Shown here: one piece after another, positions 31,839-39,931 of the stretch
How positions within the stretch are numbered: position 1 is the stretch's first letter
Layout of the letters: each line of letters starts with the position of its first letter
Position numbers and translations under genes: made by a program
Source of the DNA: Pacificispira sp033344895
GTDB lineage: Bacteria; Pseudomonadota; Alphaproteobacteria; UBA8366; Aestuariispiraceae
Direction: 5' to 3'
NCBI GenBank assembly: GCA_965229685.1
Contig: OZ245920.1
Coordinates: forward strand, 1,984,001-2,048,000
Length of the DNA: 64,000 bases
Notes under the pieces: model-generated
Databases searched by the model: none
What the model was told of the DNA's origin: nothing
Seen by the model: the letters and a program-made list of their open reading frames with translations, nothing else

Positions 31839-32922
31839 CCGAAATGCCCTCCATGGCCCCGAATTCGCTGACGGCGGCGCCTCCCGGATCAACATCTCTG
31901 GAAACAAATGTGTCCAGATCGCCGTTGGCCAGAAGAGCCGTGTGATCCATCAGATAGCGGTGAATCTGAACCGTTGCCCAGGGAATGAGCAACCCCAGAC
32001 TGACCGTTGCCAGCAAACCGCGCGACAGGACCATCCAGCCAAACCGGAATGCCGTCACGTTGCTGTCGAAACGATGCCCACCCTGAAGCCACAAGTTCTG
32101 AAGCACTGCATTCCGCAGCGCTGCCTTCAGGATGAACGACAGAAAATACATCAACAGCATGAACACGATCATGGCCCCGAAGATCACCATCGCTAACGCA
32201 GGAGGCGGCTGCGCACCAGCCTGCGCGCTTTCCATGAGATTCACGAACCAGAATCCCACCCCGGCGCCGAGCGCGGCCGTTGCCGGGACCGCAATCAACA
32301 GCATGATCGCAAACGCCTTGTACAACGGAGCCAGCGGCACATCCACATCGAACCGGGCGCGGCCGAGCCGGACATTCTTAAGGGCAAATTCCTGAAATTT
32401 CGCCTGATACCAGGGATAGGCAATACCCAGGGTCAGACCGACAACGAAGGGCGCGATCGACAACACAAAGAACGCGCTGCCATAGGTGCCGGTAAAGTCG
32501 AAGCGCACATTGCGATAGCTCGTGTTGCGCAAATGGAACCGAAAACTGCGCAGCACGATGTACGGAATACCGAAAAAGAACAGTGCAAAGGCAAGCGGTC
32601 CGATGAAGACGAGCGCGTTGGGCGGCGCGAAATTCAAGACGATCTGAAGCGCCACAATCACGCCGACCGCAATAAACCGGCCGATCAGAATGACAACCGG
32701 GCTGGCATGATAATCGAACCCATGTCCGGCCACGACCGTATTGCCCATCCTGTAGCGTCGGCGTTCGACCGTGCCCCAGGCGTCATAGATGCCGAGTGTC
32801 ACCACGGCCAGCAGCACTGTTCGCAGACAGATTGCGAAATACGCCCCTGCTTCACCCTTGAAAACAAATGGATGGCGGGTAAGCGAAGCCTGCGCTTCGT
32901 CTGCTGAGACTGCGAATGACAT
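31816..32922 (-). CDS. DUF898 (YjgN-like) integral membrane protein
   Basis: A 368-residue inner-membrane protein with about six to eight hydrophobic segments. Family landmarks are FKGEAGAYFAICLRTVLLA near the N-terminus, RRRYRMGNTVVAGHGFDYHA, and the repeated segment LRNTSYRNVRFDF with its partner ALKNVRLGRARFDV. The function of YjgN is not known. It overlaps the M48 protease gene, and this pairing recurs across proteobacteria, suggesting a shared envelope role. Confidence 0.9.
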   Translation of the reverse strand: MSFAVSADEAQASLTRHPFVFKGEAGAYFAICLRTVLLAVVTLGIYDAWGTVERRRYRMGNTVVAGHGFDYHASPVVILIGRFIAVGVIVALQIVLNFAPPNALVFIGPLAFALFFFGIPYIVLRSFRFHLRNTSYRNVRFDFTGTYGSAFFVLSIAPFVVGLTLGIAYPWYQAKFQEFALKNVRLGRARFDVDVPLAPLYKAFAIMLLIAVPATAALGAGVGFWFVNLMESAQAGAQPPPALAMVIFGAMIVFMLLMYFLSFILKAALRNAVLQNLWLQGGHRFDSNVTAFRFGWMVLSRGLLATVSLGLLIPWATVQIHRYLMDHTALLANGDLDTFVSRDVDPGGAAVSEFGAMEGISDGVFSGI

Positions 32923-33046
32923 GGGGCCCCCTTCCCGCCGGTGTAGCTTTTACTGGCGCGCGGTACGCGCAGTGCGGGAAACAATAGCCGGTCAGCCGAC
33001 GCAGGCAACGATTAATGACGTGCCCGGCGGGGACAAATCAGTCCGA

Positions 33047-33253
33047 TCACGCAGGCTCGGCGGTCCGGCGCCAAAATCCGATGCGTGTCCAAACCCTCTC
33101 ATGCACCGCATAGGCCACCGTTTGGACCAGCGGCTCGACGAGGCCGATGCTCAACGCAATCCTCCAGTCGCCGGACAGGGCGTAAGCCACGGAGACGGCG
33201 ACGAGGAGGTGCATCACACTGTAACTGGCTGTTTTGACGACGTTTCTGTACAT
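33047..33253 (-). CDS. DUF2061 small membrane protein
   Basis: A 68-residue protein with two membrane segments. The DUF2061 pattern is visible in KTASYSVMHLLVAVSVAYAL and GLVEPLVQTVAYAVHERVW. Function unknown. A good ribosome site (TGGAGCGAGCAG) precedes the ATG and a sigma70-like promoter is seen at 33296-33323. It stands alone between the DUF898 and DinB genes. Confidence 0.88.
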   Translation of the reverse strand: MYRNVVKTASYSVMHLLVAVSVAYALSGDWRIALSIGLVEPLVQTVAYAVHERVWTRIGFWRRTAEPA

Positions 33254-33295
33254 CTGCTCGCTCCATAGGTTCGTTACCGGAACCGATAACCATTC

Positions 33296-33323
33296 TATAT
33301 ATGCGAACGATTATTAGTTTCAA
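33296..33323 (-). promoter_or_regulatory. Probable promoter of the DUF2061 gene
   Basis: On the minus strand, TTGAAA (33323-33318) and TATATA (33301-33296) are 16 nt apart, 43-70 nt upstream of the start, in locally AT-rich DNA. Confidence 0.5.
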
Positions 33324-33329
33324 TATACA

Positions 33330-33842
33330 TCAATCCACAAAGTAGCCGCACCCGGGACGAAACGGAATATCCGTAGAACCATAATCAAGTCCGAGCCGAT
33401 GTAGTTCCGCGGTCACCTGACTGCGATGGTGGGTCTGATGGTTGAACATCTGTACGACAAGCAGCCATCGAGGAATCGACTTCGCACCCGGCATGCGCGG
33501 ACTGCGAACATCCGCCTCCCCGGCCAGCCATTCCAGTTCCCAATTTTCAGCGAACCCTTTCAGATCGGCGTCTGTTTGCTTTCGGACAGACATCAACTCC
33601 TGCCAGTCCGGCCAGATCATGTCGCTGTAGGAACTGGGCGGCGGCGTGTCGCTGTTCAGGTAGGTCAGGATGGCGCGATCGACCATCAGGACATGATCCA
33701 GCGTGTGATGGATCGAGCCGAAGAACATGCCGCGGTCCTCGCGACGTACCTCTTCCCCGATCTCCTCGCACAGATCGAAAGTGACACCGTTCTGCCACTC
33801 GTTATGGGCACTCAGCTCACGAAGGTAGGCCCTGGAGATCAT
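33330..33842 (-). CDS. DinB family protein
   Basis: A 170-residue four-helix bundle of the DinB/YfiT type. Candidate metal-binding histidines are in FGSIHHTLDHVLMVDR and in QMFNHQTHHRSQV (the family's distal H-x3-H). DinB-fold proteins include thiol S-transferases that use bacillithiol or mycothiol; here the thiol partner is unknown. The start at 33842 (ATG) overlaps the upstream acetyltransferase stop by 4 nt. Confidence 0.87.
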   Translation of the reverse strand: MISRAYLRELSAHNEWQNGVTFDLCEEIGEEVRREDRGMFFGSIHHTLDHVLMVDRAILTYLNSDTPPPSSYSDMIWPDWQELMSVRKQTDADLKGFAENWELEWLAGEADVRSPRMPGAKSIPRWLLVVQMFNHQTHHRSQVTAELHRLGLDYGSTDIPFRPGCGYFVD

Positions 33843-34342
33843 TCCGCTGCCCCCGACACACCGCGCCGCAGCAGGCATACAGCCTTCTTGCCGCCCTCGG
33901 TATCCTGCTCCCCCACGGTAATGAACCCGAGGGCCGCGTGAAAGCGCAACGACCCGCCGTTGAACGGCTTCAGGTTGACCTCACAGGTAACGGCGCGCGT
34001 TCCCTCCCGTGACGCAGCGATCCGGAAGATATCTTCGTACAATGCCTTCCCAACGCCGCGTCCGCGCGCGGCATCGGACACCATGATCCGGTCCAGATAC
34101 AGGAAATCGTCCATTCGGGAATCGAACCAAAGGTAGTTCATGCTGTCATGGTCGACACCGGGGGCCAGTGTCATCGCCACACCAACAGGCTGCCCGTCGA
34201 TCTCCGCGACGCGGGTTCTTGCCGTCTTTCCGACCAATGCCCAAAGGCGTTCCTTCGATAGCTGATTGACTGCCGGAAGGCAGGCTTCGTTCAGGGCGTG
34301 GAGCCAATCGGCATCGCCGTCTCGGATGTCGCGAATATCCAT
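33839..34342 (-). CDS. GNAT family N-acetyltransferase
   Basis: A 167-residue acetyltransferase with the acetyl-CoA pocket LDRIMVSDAARGRGVGKALYED (R-G-x-G-V-G-K) and a C-terminal strand/helix of standard form (FHAALGFITVGEQ). The ATG at 34342 has GAGGAAAAA directly upstream; this site overlaps the end of the preceding small gene. Substrate unknown. It forms an operon with DinB and probably with the ZntB remnant. Confidence 0.88.
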   Translation of the reverse strand: MDIRDIRDGDADWLHALNEACLPAVNQLSKERLWALVGKTARTRVAEIDGQPVGVAMTLAPGVDHDSMNYLWFDSRMDDFLYLDRIMVSDAARGRGVGKALYEDIFRIAASREGTRAVTCEVNLKPFNGGSLRFHAALGFITVGEQDTEGGKKAVCLLRRGVSGAAE

Positions 34343-34349
34343 TTTTTCC

Positions 34350-34595
34350 TCAGAGCCATTTTTTGATGCGGAAGAGCAGCCATGCCCCGATTCCAAGACC
34401 AACCAACAGGACGCAGACGATCCAGAACGCCGCCAAATCCTCATTGATGCCCGGAAGCCCCGTTACGAAACCCAGAGGGAGAAAGAAGCCGGTCCCGCGG
34501 TCGGCCCAGGCGCGCTTCGCCTCGTCAACAGAGAGGCTCTGCCCGCCAACGTTTCCGTCCAGGCGACAGGCACAGATGAAGGGGGATTGCTTCAT
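34350..34595 (-). CDS. Internally deleted ZntB/CorA-like transporter remnant
   Basis: An 81-residue frame. The C-terminal 46 residues, from FFLPLGFVTGLPGINEDLA through AFWIVCVLLVGLG to FRIKKWL, match the last two membrane helices of ZntB/CorA transporters, including the GIN form of the GMN signature in the loop. The first 30 residues (CRLDGNVGGQSLSVDEAKRAW) resemble the ZntB N-terminus. The roughly 250 residues of cytoplasmic domain that normally lie between are absent. The frame remains open across the junction with a normal stop, so a small membrane protein could still be made; it cannot be a working transporter of the usual kind. Family match is by recognition only. Confidence 0.65.
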   Translation of the reverse strand: MKQSPFICACRLDGNVGGQSLSVDEAKRAWADRGTGFFLPLGFVTGLPGINEDLAAFWIVCVLLVGLGIGAWLLFRIKKWL

Positions 34596-34632
34596 GAACG
34601 GATGCTAGTCGGAATTGCGGCAGCACGTCGAG

Positions 34633-36330
34633 TTATGCCTGCGTCGAGCAGGAACGAATGACCTTTTCCGGCGGGATCAGCACGTGAACCTGCGTACCGA
34701 CTCCGTATTCGCTTTCAATCTTCAGGTCGTAGTTCATGGCGTCGCAGAGGCGATCGACGATCGACAGCCCGATTCCGGACCCGGATTCGCCCTGAACATG
34801 GGGCGCGCGCAACTGGGTAAACGGCTCCAGAACTCGTTTCAGGTCTTCCCCTTTTATGCCGATCCCGCTGTCGGAGACGACGATCAGACAGCCTCCTTCC
34901 TCCGTGCCTGAAAGAGATACCGTCACCTTGCCGCCACTGCGGGTAAACTTGACCGCATTCGACATCAGGTTGATCAGAACCTGCCGCAAGGCGCGACTGT
35001 CGCCCAGCACGAGGCAATCTGTCGGGGTCTCCACAGCCACTGCAATCGATCGTTCCGCTGCCTGGTCCTTCACCACGCTGACACTAGCGGCCACGACTTC
35101 CGCCAGTTCGACCTTCTCTTCCTGGATATCCAGCCGCCCGGACTCGATCTTCGACAGGTCGAGGATGTCGCCGATCAGTTCCATCAGATGCGTACCGCTG
35201 CGCCGTATGTCGGCGGCATAGTCCCGATATCGGTCACTGCCGATCGGTCCGAACACCTCACCCTCCAGTACCTGCGAAAATCCGAGGATGGCATTCAACG
35301 GCGTTCGGATTTCATGGCTCATATTGGCCAGAAAATCCGTCTTCGCCCGGTTTGCGAGTTCTGCGTCCTCTTTCGCCAGTAGCAGCTCTTCCTCGATTAG
35401 TTTGCGCTCGGTGATGTCGACTTCAATGCCGCCGATGGCGGTGACGTTGCCGTCTTCATCCAGAACCGGAAACTTCAGAACCTCCAGAAAGTTGGTCTTA
35501 CCATCGACCGTTTCCTGGGAATCGAAGACGACCGCTTCCTTCGTCTCGATGATGCGCTTGTCCGCGGCCTGCTGTTCGGGTCGGGCCGGATATCCGGTTG
35601 TCTGAAGTATCGTAGACCCCAGCAGCCGATCCTGTTCGACGCCGACGGATCGGCAGAAGGCCGGATTGGCAAGAATGTAGACCCCGTCGAGATCCTTCAG
35701 ATAGATGCCGACGGGCGCGTGGTGCAGAATGGCGCGTATCCAGCGATCAGACTTGGACAGGCGTCTTGAAATCTTCAGGACTTCGGTCTGGTCCGAGACT
35801 ACGGCACCAAGTCCAAGCAACTCGTCGTCCTTTCCGAGAATCGGGAACTTGCTGAGGCGCAGGTCCCGCGCGCCCAATGCGGTCTCAACCCTTGCATCGC
35901 GCACGATCGCCGTGCGCCCGCTCAGGACCGCCAGATCGTGTTCTCGGATCAGATCGACGCTGCCTTCCGGCACATACTGGCTCGGCAGTGTCCCGACCAG
36001 ATCGGCCTGATTCACGCCGATCAGCCGTTCGAAACTACGGTTGATGCGCAGATAGCGTCCCTGATCGTCCTTCAGATACATTTCGACGGGCGCCTGGTCG
36101 AACATGGCCTCCAGCAGCGCCAGGCGTTCCGCATCGCCCTCTGAAAGCGCCTGATCGCGGGGCATCTTCATCACACCGCGAACGGCACAGACGAACGAAA
36201 CAAGGGCCACGAGCCCTGACAGGCCGACCGCTCCACCCGCCCCGCCGGTGCCGAGAAGATAAAACGTCAACGAACCGGACAGGACGGCAACGACAATGGA
36301 ACTGAGCATAAACCAACGAGACTTGAGCAC
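34633..36330 (-). CDS. Sensor histidine kinase with two PAS domains
   Basis: A 565-residue membrane kinase. Two hydrophobic helices near 8-50 are followed by PAS 1 (about 70-185, APVEMYLKDDQGRYLRINRS), PAS 2 (about 195-315, APVGIYLKDLDGVYILANP, ending in IGGIEVDITERK), the dimerisation domain with the phospho-His in FLANMSHEIRTPLNAILGFS, and the ATPase domain with N box LINLMSNAVKFT, G1 SDSGIGIKG and G2 GSGIGLSIV. There is almost no periplasmic part, so it likely senses a cytoplasmic or membrane signal. No response regulator is adjacent, so it is an orphan within this window. Confidence 0.93.
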   Translation of the reverse strand: MLKSRWFMLSSIVVAVLSGSLTFYLLGTGGAGGAVGLSGLVALVSFVCAVRGVMKMPRDQALSEGDAERLALLEAMFDQAPVEMYLKDDQGRYLRINRSFERLIGVNQADLVGTLPSQYVPEGSVDLIREHDLAVLSGRTAIVRDARVETALGARDLRLSKFPILGKDDELLGLGAVVSDQTEVLKISRRLSKSDRWIRAILHHAPVGIYLKDLDGVYILANPAFCRSVGVEQDRLLGSTILQTTGYPARPEQQAADKRIIETKEAVVFDSQETVDGKTNFLEVLKFPVLDEDGNVTAIGGIEVDITERKLIEEELLLAKEDAELANRAKTDFLANMSHEIRTPLNAILGFSQVLEGEVFGPIGSDRYRDYAADIRRSGTHLMELIGDILDLSKIESGRLDIQEEKVELAEVVAASVSVVKDQAAERSIAVAVETPTDCLVLGDSRALRQVLINLMSNAVKFTRSGGKVTVSLSGTEEGGCLIVVSDSGIGIKGEDLKRVLEPFTQLRAPHVQGESGSGIGLSIVDRLCDAMNYDLKIESEYGVGTQVHVLIPPEKVIRSCSTQA

Positions 36331-36423
36331 TTTACCAACCTTGCCGGTGAACCAGTGGCTTCAGCGCAGAATAACCGCTCCATGCCTGTGGGAATAGACA
36401 CGTTTCGAAGTTTTATGACAGGC

Positions 36424-36451
36424 TTGCCAAGCACCGCGGTTTGCCTATAGT
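36424..36451 (+). promoter_or_regulatory. Probable pyrB promoter, very short leader
   Basis: TTGCCA (36424-36429) and TATAGT (36446-36451) each match the sigma70 consensus at five of six positions with 16 nt between. Transcription would start near 36458, only about three bases before the pyrB ATG, so the mRNA may be nearly leaderless. Confidence 0.55.
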
Positions 36452-36460
36452 GCGCGCCCG

Positions 36461-37420
36461 ATGAAGACCTCACCGGAAACCTCCTTCCCGCACCGCCATC
36501 TTCTTGGCATCGAAGGTCTTTCTCCCCTCGACATCACGATGGTTCTGGACGCGGCCGACGGCTATGTCGAGCAGTCGCGCCGGGTCGACAAAACGTCGGA
36601 CCTGATGAAGGGGCTGACCGTCATCAACCTGTTTTTCGAGAACTCCACCCGAACGCGCACTTCTTTCGAGGCGGCGGCGAAGCGTCTTGGGGCGGACGTC
36701 ATCAACATGACTGTCGCCTCCAGTTCGATCAAGAAGGGCGAGACCCTGATCGACACGGCCATGACGCTGAACGCCATGCATCCCGACGTTCTGGTCGTGC
36801 GTCATGGCAACTCGGGCGCGGTGCAGCTTCTGTCCGACAAGGTCGACGGCGCGGTGATCAATGCCGGGGACGGTCGTCACGAGCATCCGACGCAGGCCTT
36901 ACTGGACGCACTGGCGATCCGCCGCCGTGTCGGCAAGATCAGCGGCCTGACGGTCGCCATATGCGGTGATGTTGCCCACAGCCGTGTCGCGCGCTCCAAC
37001 ATTCAGTTGTTGCAGATTATGGGAGCGCGGGTCCGGCTGATCGCGCCCCCGACACTTCTTCCGCCCAAGGCCGAACGGTTCGGCGTTCAGGTCTTTACCG
37101 ATATGCGCGAAGGCCTGAACGATGTCGACATCGTCATGATGCTGCGTCTGCAACTCGAGCGGATGCAGGGCTCCTTCGTGCCTTCGGTGCGTGAGTATTT
37201 CCGGTATTTCGGGCTCGACAGGGAAAAGCTGTCCTATGCCCGACCCGACGCCCTGGTCATGCACCCGGGTCCGATGAACCGGGGCGTGGAAATCGATTCC
37301 GAACTGGCGGATGACATCGACCGGTCCCTGATCCGTGATCAGGTGGAAATGGGTGTCGCCGTCCGCATGGCCTGCCTGGATATCCTGACACGACCGCTGC
37401 GTGAGGGGGGTGCCCCGTGA
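36461..37420 (+). CDS. pyrB: Aspartate carbamoyltransferase catalytic subunit
   Basis: A 319-residue enzyme joining carbamoyl phosphate and aspartate in pyrimidine synthesis. The carbamoyl-phosphate motif STRTRT is at 62-67, followed by SSIKKGET, and the aspartate-side motifs HPTQALLDAL and PDALVMHPGPMNRG are intact. Length and motifs are those of the catalytic chain. No pyrI-like regulatory chain is present; the next gene encodes a dihydroorotase-like partner, as in the bacterial class A ATCase holoenzymes. pyrC starts within its stop codon (GTGA). Confidence 0.97.
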   Translation: MKTSPETSFPHRHLLGIEGLSPLDITMVLDAADGYVEQSRRVDKTSDLMKGLTVINLFFENSTRTRTSFEAAAKRLGADVINMTVASSSIKKGETLIDTAMTLNAMHPDVLVVRHGNSGAVQLLSDKVDGAVINAGDGRHEHPTQALLDALAIRRRVGKISGLTVAICGDVAHSRVARSNIQLLQIMGARVRLIAPPTLLPPKAERFGVQVFTDMREGLNDVDIVMMLRLQLERMQGSFVPSVREYFRYFGLDREKLSYARPDALVMHPGPMNRGVEIDSELADDIDRSLIRDQVEMGVAVRMACLDILTRPLREGGAP

Positions 37421-38721
37421 CCGAGGAAGGACGCATCGCCTATCTGAATGCGCGCCTGCTGGACCCGGCCACCGGCTTGGATGTTAGCGGCGCGCTGCTG
37501 GTCGAGGACGGGCGGATTGCCGATTTCGGGGCGCACCTGTTCCGGACCGGCGCGCCGTCGGTCAACGAGGTCGTGGATTGCCGCGGTAAATGCCTGGCAC
37601 CGGGTCTGATTGACGTGCGTGTGCAGCTGCGCGAACCGGGCGAAGAGCACAAGGAAACAATCGCGAGCGCCAGCCAGGCCGCGTCCCATGGCGGCGTCAC
37701 CACCATGGTGCAACTGCCCAATACAACGCCGGTGATCGACGATGTCTCGGTTCTGGAGTTTATCGCCCGCCGGTCGCGGGAACTGAAGCAGACAAAGGTC
37801 TATTGCTACGGTGCGCTGACAAAGGGGCTGGAAGGCAAGGAAATCAGCGAGATCGGGCTGTTGTCCGAGGCCGGAGCGGTCGCCTTCACCGACGGCGAAC
37901 GCATGCTGACGGATGCCAAGGTTCTGCGTCGTGCCATGAGTTATGCCCGCGCCTTCGATGCACTTCTGGTGCAGCACCCGGAAGATGCATCCCTGTCGGC
38001 AGGCGGCGTGATGAACAGCGGCGAGCTGGCTACAAAGCTGGGTCTGTCCGGCATTCCGGCGGTGGCTGAAGTCATCGCCATCGAGCGCGACCTGCGCCTG
38101 CTGGCGGGGGCCGGCGGCCGCTATCATTTCGCGCATGTGACGACCGCCGACGGGATCGAAGCAATTCGGAAGGCCAAGCAGGCGGGACTGGATGTAAGTT
38201 GCGACACCGCCCCGCACTATTTTGCCCTTAACGAGTTGGCGATCGGAGACTACCGGAGTTTCGCCAAGGTCTCTCCGCCGCTGCGATCCGAGGAAGACCG
38301 ACAGGCCGTGGTCGCGGCCCTGGCCGATGGCACGATCGATATCGTGGCCTCCGACCACGCGCCCCATGATCAGGATTCCAAACGCCTGCCCTTCGATGAG
38401 GCGGCTTTCGGCGTGGTCGGGCTGGAAACCTTGCTGCCGATGGTGCTGAGCCTGTATCATAACGATCACATGTCCCTGATCGACGCTATGGCGCTGGTCA
38501 CGATACGACCGGCCGAACGGTTCCGTTTGCCTGGCGGACGGCTGAAACGAGGCGCGCCGGCGGATCTCGTCCTCTTCGACCCGGACAAGGCCTGGCGGAT
38601 CGAGGAAGATGCGCTGCACAGCAAGTCAAAGAACTCGGCTTTCGGCGGCCGGCCTGTTCAGGGGCAGGTGCTTCGCACGGTGGTCGACGGCAGGCCGCTC
38701 TTTGCCGCCGACGGCTATTGA
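37417..38721 (+). CDS. Dihydroorotase-like protein lacking the metal-binding HxH motif (PyrC/PyrX type)
   Basis: A 434-residue amidohydrolase fold. The place of the metal-binding HxH is occupied by Arg68 and Gln70 (GLIDVRVQLREPG). Other active-site positions remain: the Asp in AFTDGERML, His in LVQHPED, His in YHFAHVTT and Asp in IVASDHAPHD. Loss of the first two histidines is the hallmark of the non-catalytic dihydroorotase homologues (pyrX/pyrC') that form the scaffold for ATCase in Pseudomonas; similar proteins occur downstream of pyrB in alphaproteobacteria. It is therefore more likely a structural partner of PyrB than the pathway's dihydroorotase, though residual activity cannot be excluded. 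A GTG start overlaps pyrB by 4 nt. Confidence 0.88.
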   Translation: MTEEGRIAYLNARLLDPATGLDVSGALLVEDGRIADFGAHLFRTGAPSVNEVVDCRGKCLAPGLIDVRVQLREPGEEHKETIASASQAASHGGVTTMVQLPNTTPVIDDVSVLEFIARRSRELKQTKVYCYGALTKGLEGKEISEIGLLSEAGAVAFTDGERMLTDAKVLRRAMSYARAFDALLVQHPEDASLSAGGVMNSGELATKLGLSGIPAVAEVIAIERDLRLLAGAGGRYHFAHVTTADGIEAIRKAKQAGLDVSCDTAPHYFALNELAIGDYRSFAKVSPPLRSEEDRQAVVAALADGTIDIVASDHAPHDQDSKRLPFDEAAFGVVGLETLLPMVLSLYHNDHMSLIDAMALVTIRPAERFRLPGGRLKRGAPADLVLFDPDKAWRIEEDALHSKSKNSAFGGRPVQGQVLRTVVDGRPLFAADGY

Positions 38722-38733
38722 TCGGAGCCCGCC

Positions 38734-39357
38734 ATGACCGAAATCCTTCCGTTACTGATCGCGGCCGGTCTTGGCTATATCCTGGGCAGCATTCCGTTCG
38801 GCCTCGTCATGGCGCGACTGTTCGGCTATGGCGACATCCGCAAGATCGGGTCGGGCAATATCGGGGCGACCAATGTCCTGAGAACCGGCAACAAGCCACT
38901 TGCCCTCGCCGTTCTGATCCTGGACAGCGGCAAGGGCGCGGCCGCGGTATTGGTGGCGCGCTTCCTGTTTCCGGAACTCGGCATAGCATCGGATCTCGGT
39001 CCGATCGTAGCGGGGGTTGCAGCGGTCTTCGGGCACAATTTCCCGCTCTGGCTGGGATTCAAGGGCGGCAAGGGAATGGCCACAACCCTTGGAACACTGA
39101 TCGCAATCCATTGGCCGGTCGGCCTCGCCGCCTGCGCGACGTGGCTTCTCGTGGCGGTTCTGTTCCGGATATCGTCACTGTCGGCCCTGATTTCGTTGGC
39201 CGCGGTCCCTGGATTGGCGCTCCTCCCCTTTCTCGGGGGCCCTAATCATGCGCTTTCCTGGGCCGGCGCAGTCCTGGCCGTTCTGGGATGGGCCCGTCAC
39301 CACACGAATATCCGCCGTATCCTGAACGGAACGGAGCCGCGCATCGGCCAGAAATAG
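38734..39357 (+). CDS. plsY: Glycerol-3-phosphate acyltransferase PlsY
   Basis: A 207-residue inner-membrane enzyme with five hydrophobic segments that transfers acyl groups from acyl-phosphate to glycerol-3-phosphate, the first step of phospholipid synthesis. The three conserved cytoplasmic motifs are visible: GSIPFGLVMARLFG with SGNIGATNVLR, GHNFPLWLGFKGGKGMAT, and the C-terminal HHTNIRRILNGTEPR. It follows pyrC by 12 nt. The pyrBC-plsY order is common in alphaproteobacteria. Confidence 0.96.
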   Translation: MTEILPLLIAAGLGYILGSIPFGLVMARLFGYGDIRKIGSGNIGATNVLRTGNKPLALAVLILDSGKGAAAVLVARFLFPELGIASDLGPIVAGVAAVFGHNFPLWLGFKGGKGMATTLGTLIAIHWPVGLAACATWLLVAVLFRISSLSALISLAAVPGLALLPFLGGPNHALSWAGAVLAVLGWARHHTNIRRILNGTEPRIGQK

Positions 39358-39378
39358 GCCCGACGCCCCGCCGGTCCA

Positions 39379-39762
39379 TCAGTCGTCGAAACGCAGTCCC
39401 CAGGCTGTGCCGATCCGGCGCAGCAACGAGTTTTCCTGCCGGTGCAACTGCCGGTCCGAAATCGCCACGCGCATCAGCATCACATAGACCTGCTGCCGCA
39501 GTTCCGGGTCGTCGATCTGGTGCAGGACCGATTCCAGGACGGCGTCTGCACCAACGTTTTCAAGCTCTTGATAGTAACGGTTCAACGAGGCCATCAGCGC
39601 TTCCGGCTGACGCCCCGGGTCATCGGCCAAAGTCGGCGTCAACTCATTCAGACAGGTCTGGATTTCAGAAAACTCGACATCTTTGCGTTTGCCGTCGGCG
39701 TCCAAGGTCAGCATCAGAAGCCACAGACACGCCGCCGTCGAGTTCTTCCCCGGATTTACCAT
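39379..39762 (-). CDS. TerB-like tellurite-resistance-domain protein
   Basis: A 127-residue all-helical protein resembling the TerB fold: acidic helix pair LLMLTLDADGKRKDVEFSEI at the start (the family's E/D-rich metal region), then LRQQVYVMLMRVAISDRQLHRQENSLLRRIG. Similarity is moderate and no ter operon is present, so tellurite resistance is not implied; a general envelope or stress role is possible. It lies convergent to plsY with a 21-nt gap. Confidence 0.7.
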   Translation of the reverse strand: MVNPGKNSTAACLWLLMLTLDADGKRKDVEFSEIQTCLNELTPTLADDPGRQPEALMASLNRYYQELENVGADAVLESVLHQIDDPELRQQVYVMLMRVAISDRQLHRQENSLLRRIGTAWGLRFDD

Positions 39763-39931
39763 CGAACCACCCTGCCCCGTTACCGTCGTTATTCAATCCA
39801 TCATTCCCAGCCTGTGTTGCACGTCAACCCCGCAGTCAGACGATCGCGCGAAGATTGTTCACCCCGCATCGCAACGCCAATAGGTGCAAACATCAATTGA
39901 CCCGGGCCTGATTTGTTCCCACTCTACGGGC

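Noticed and set aside
39379..39762. Tellurite resistance function for the TerB-like protein
   Set aside because: The fold resemblance is moderate and the ter operon genes are missing; the name describes the domain only.
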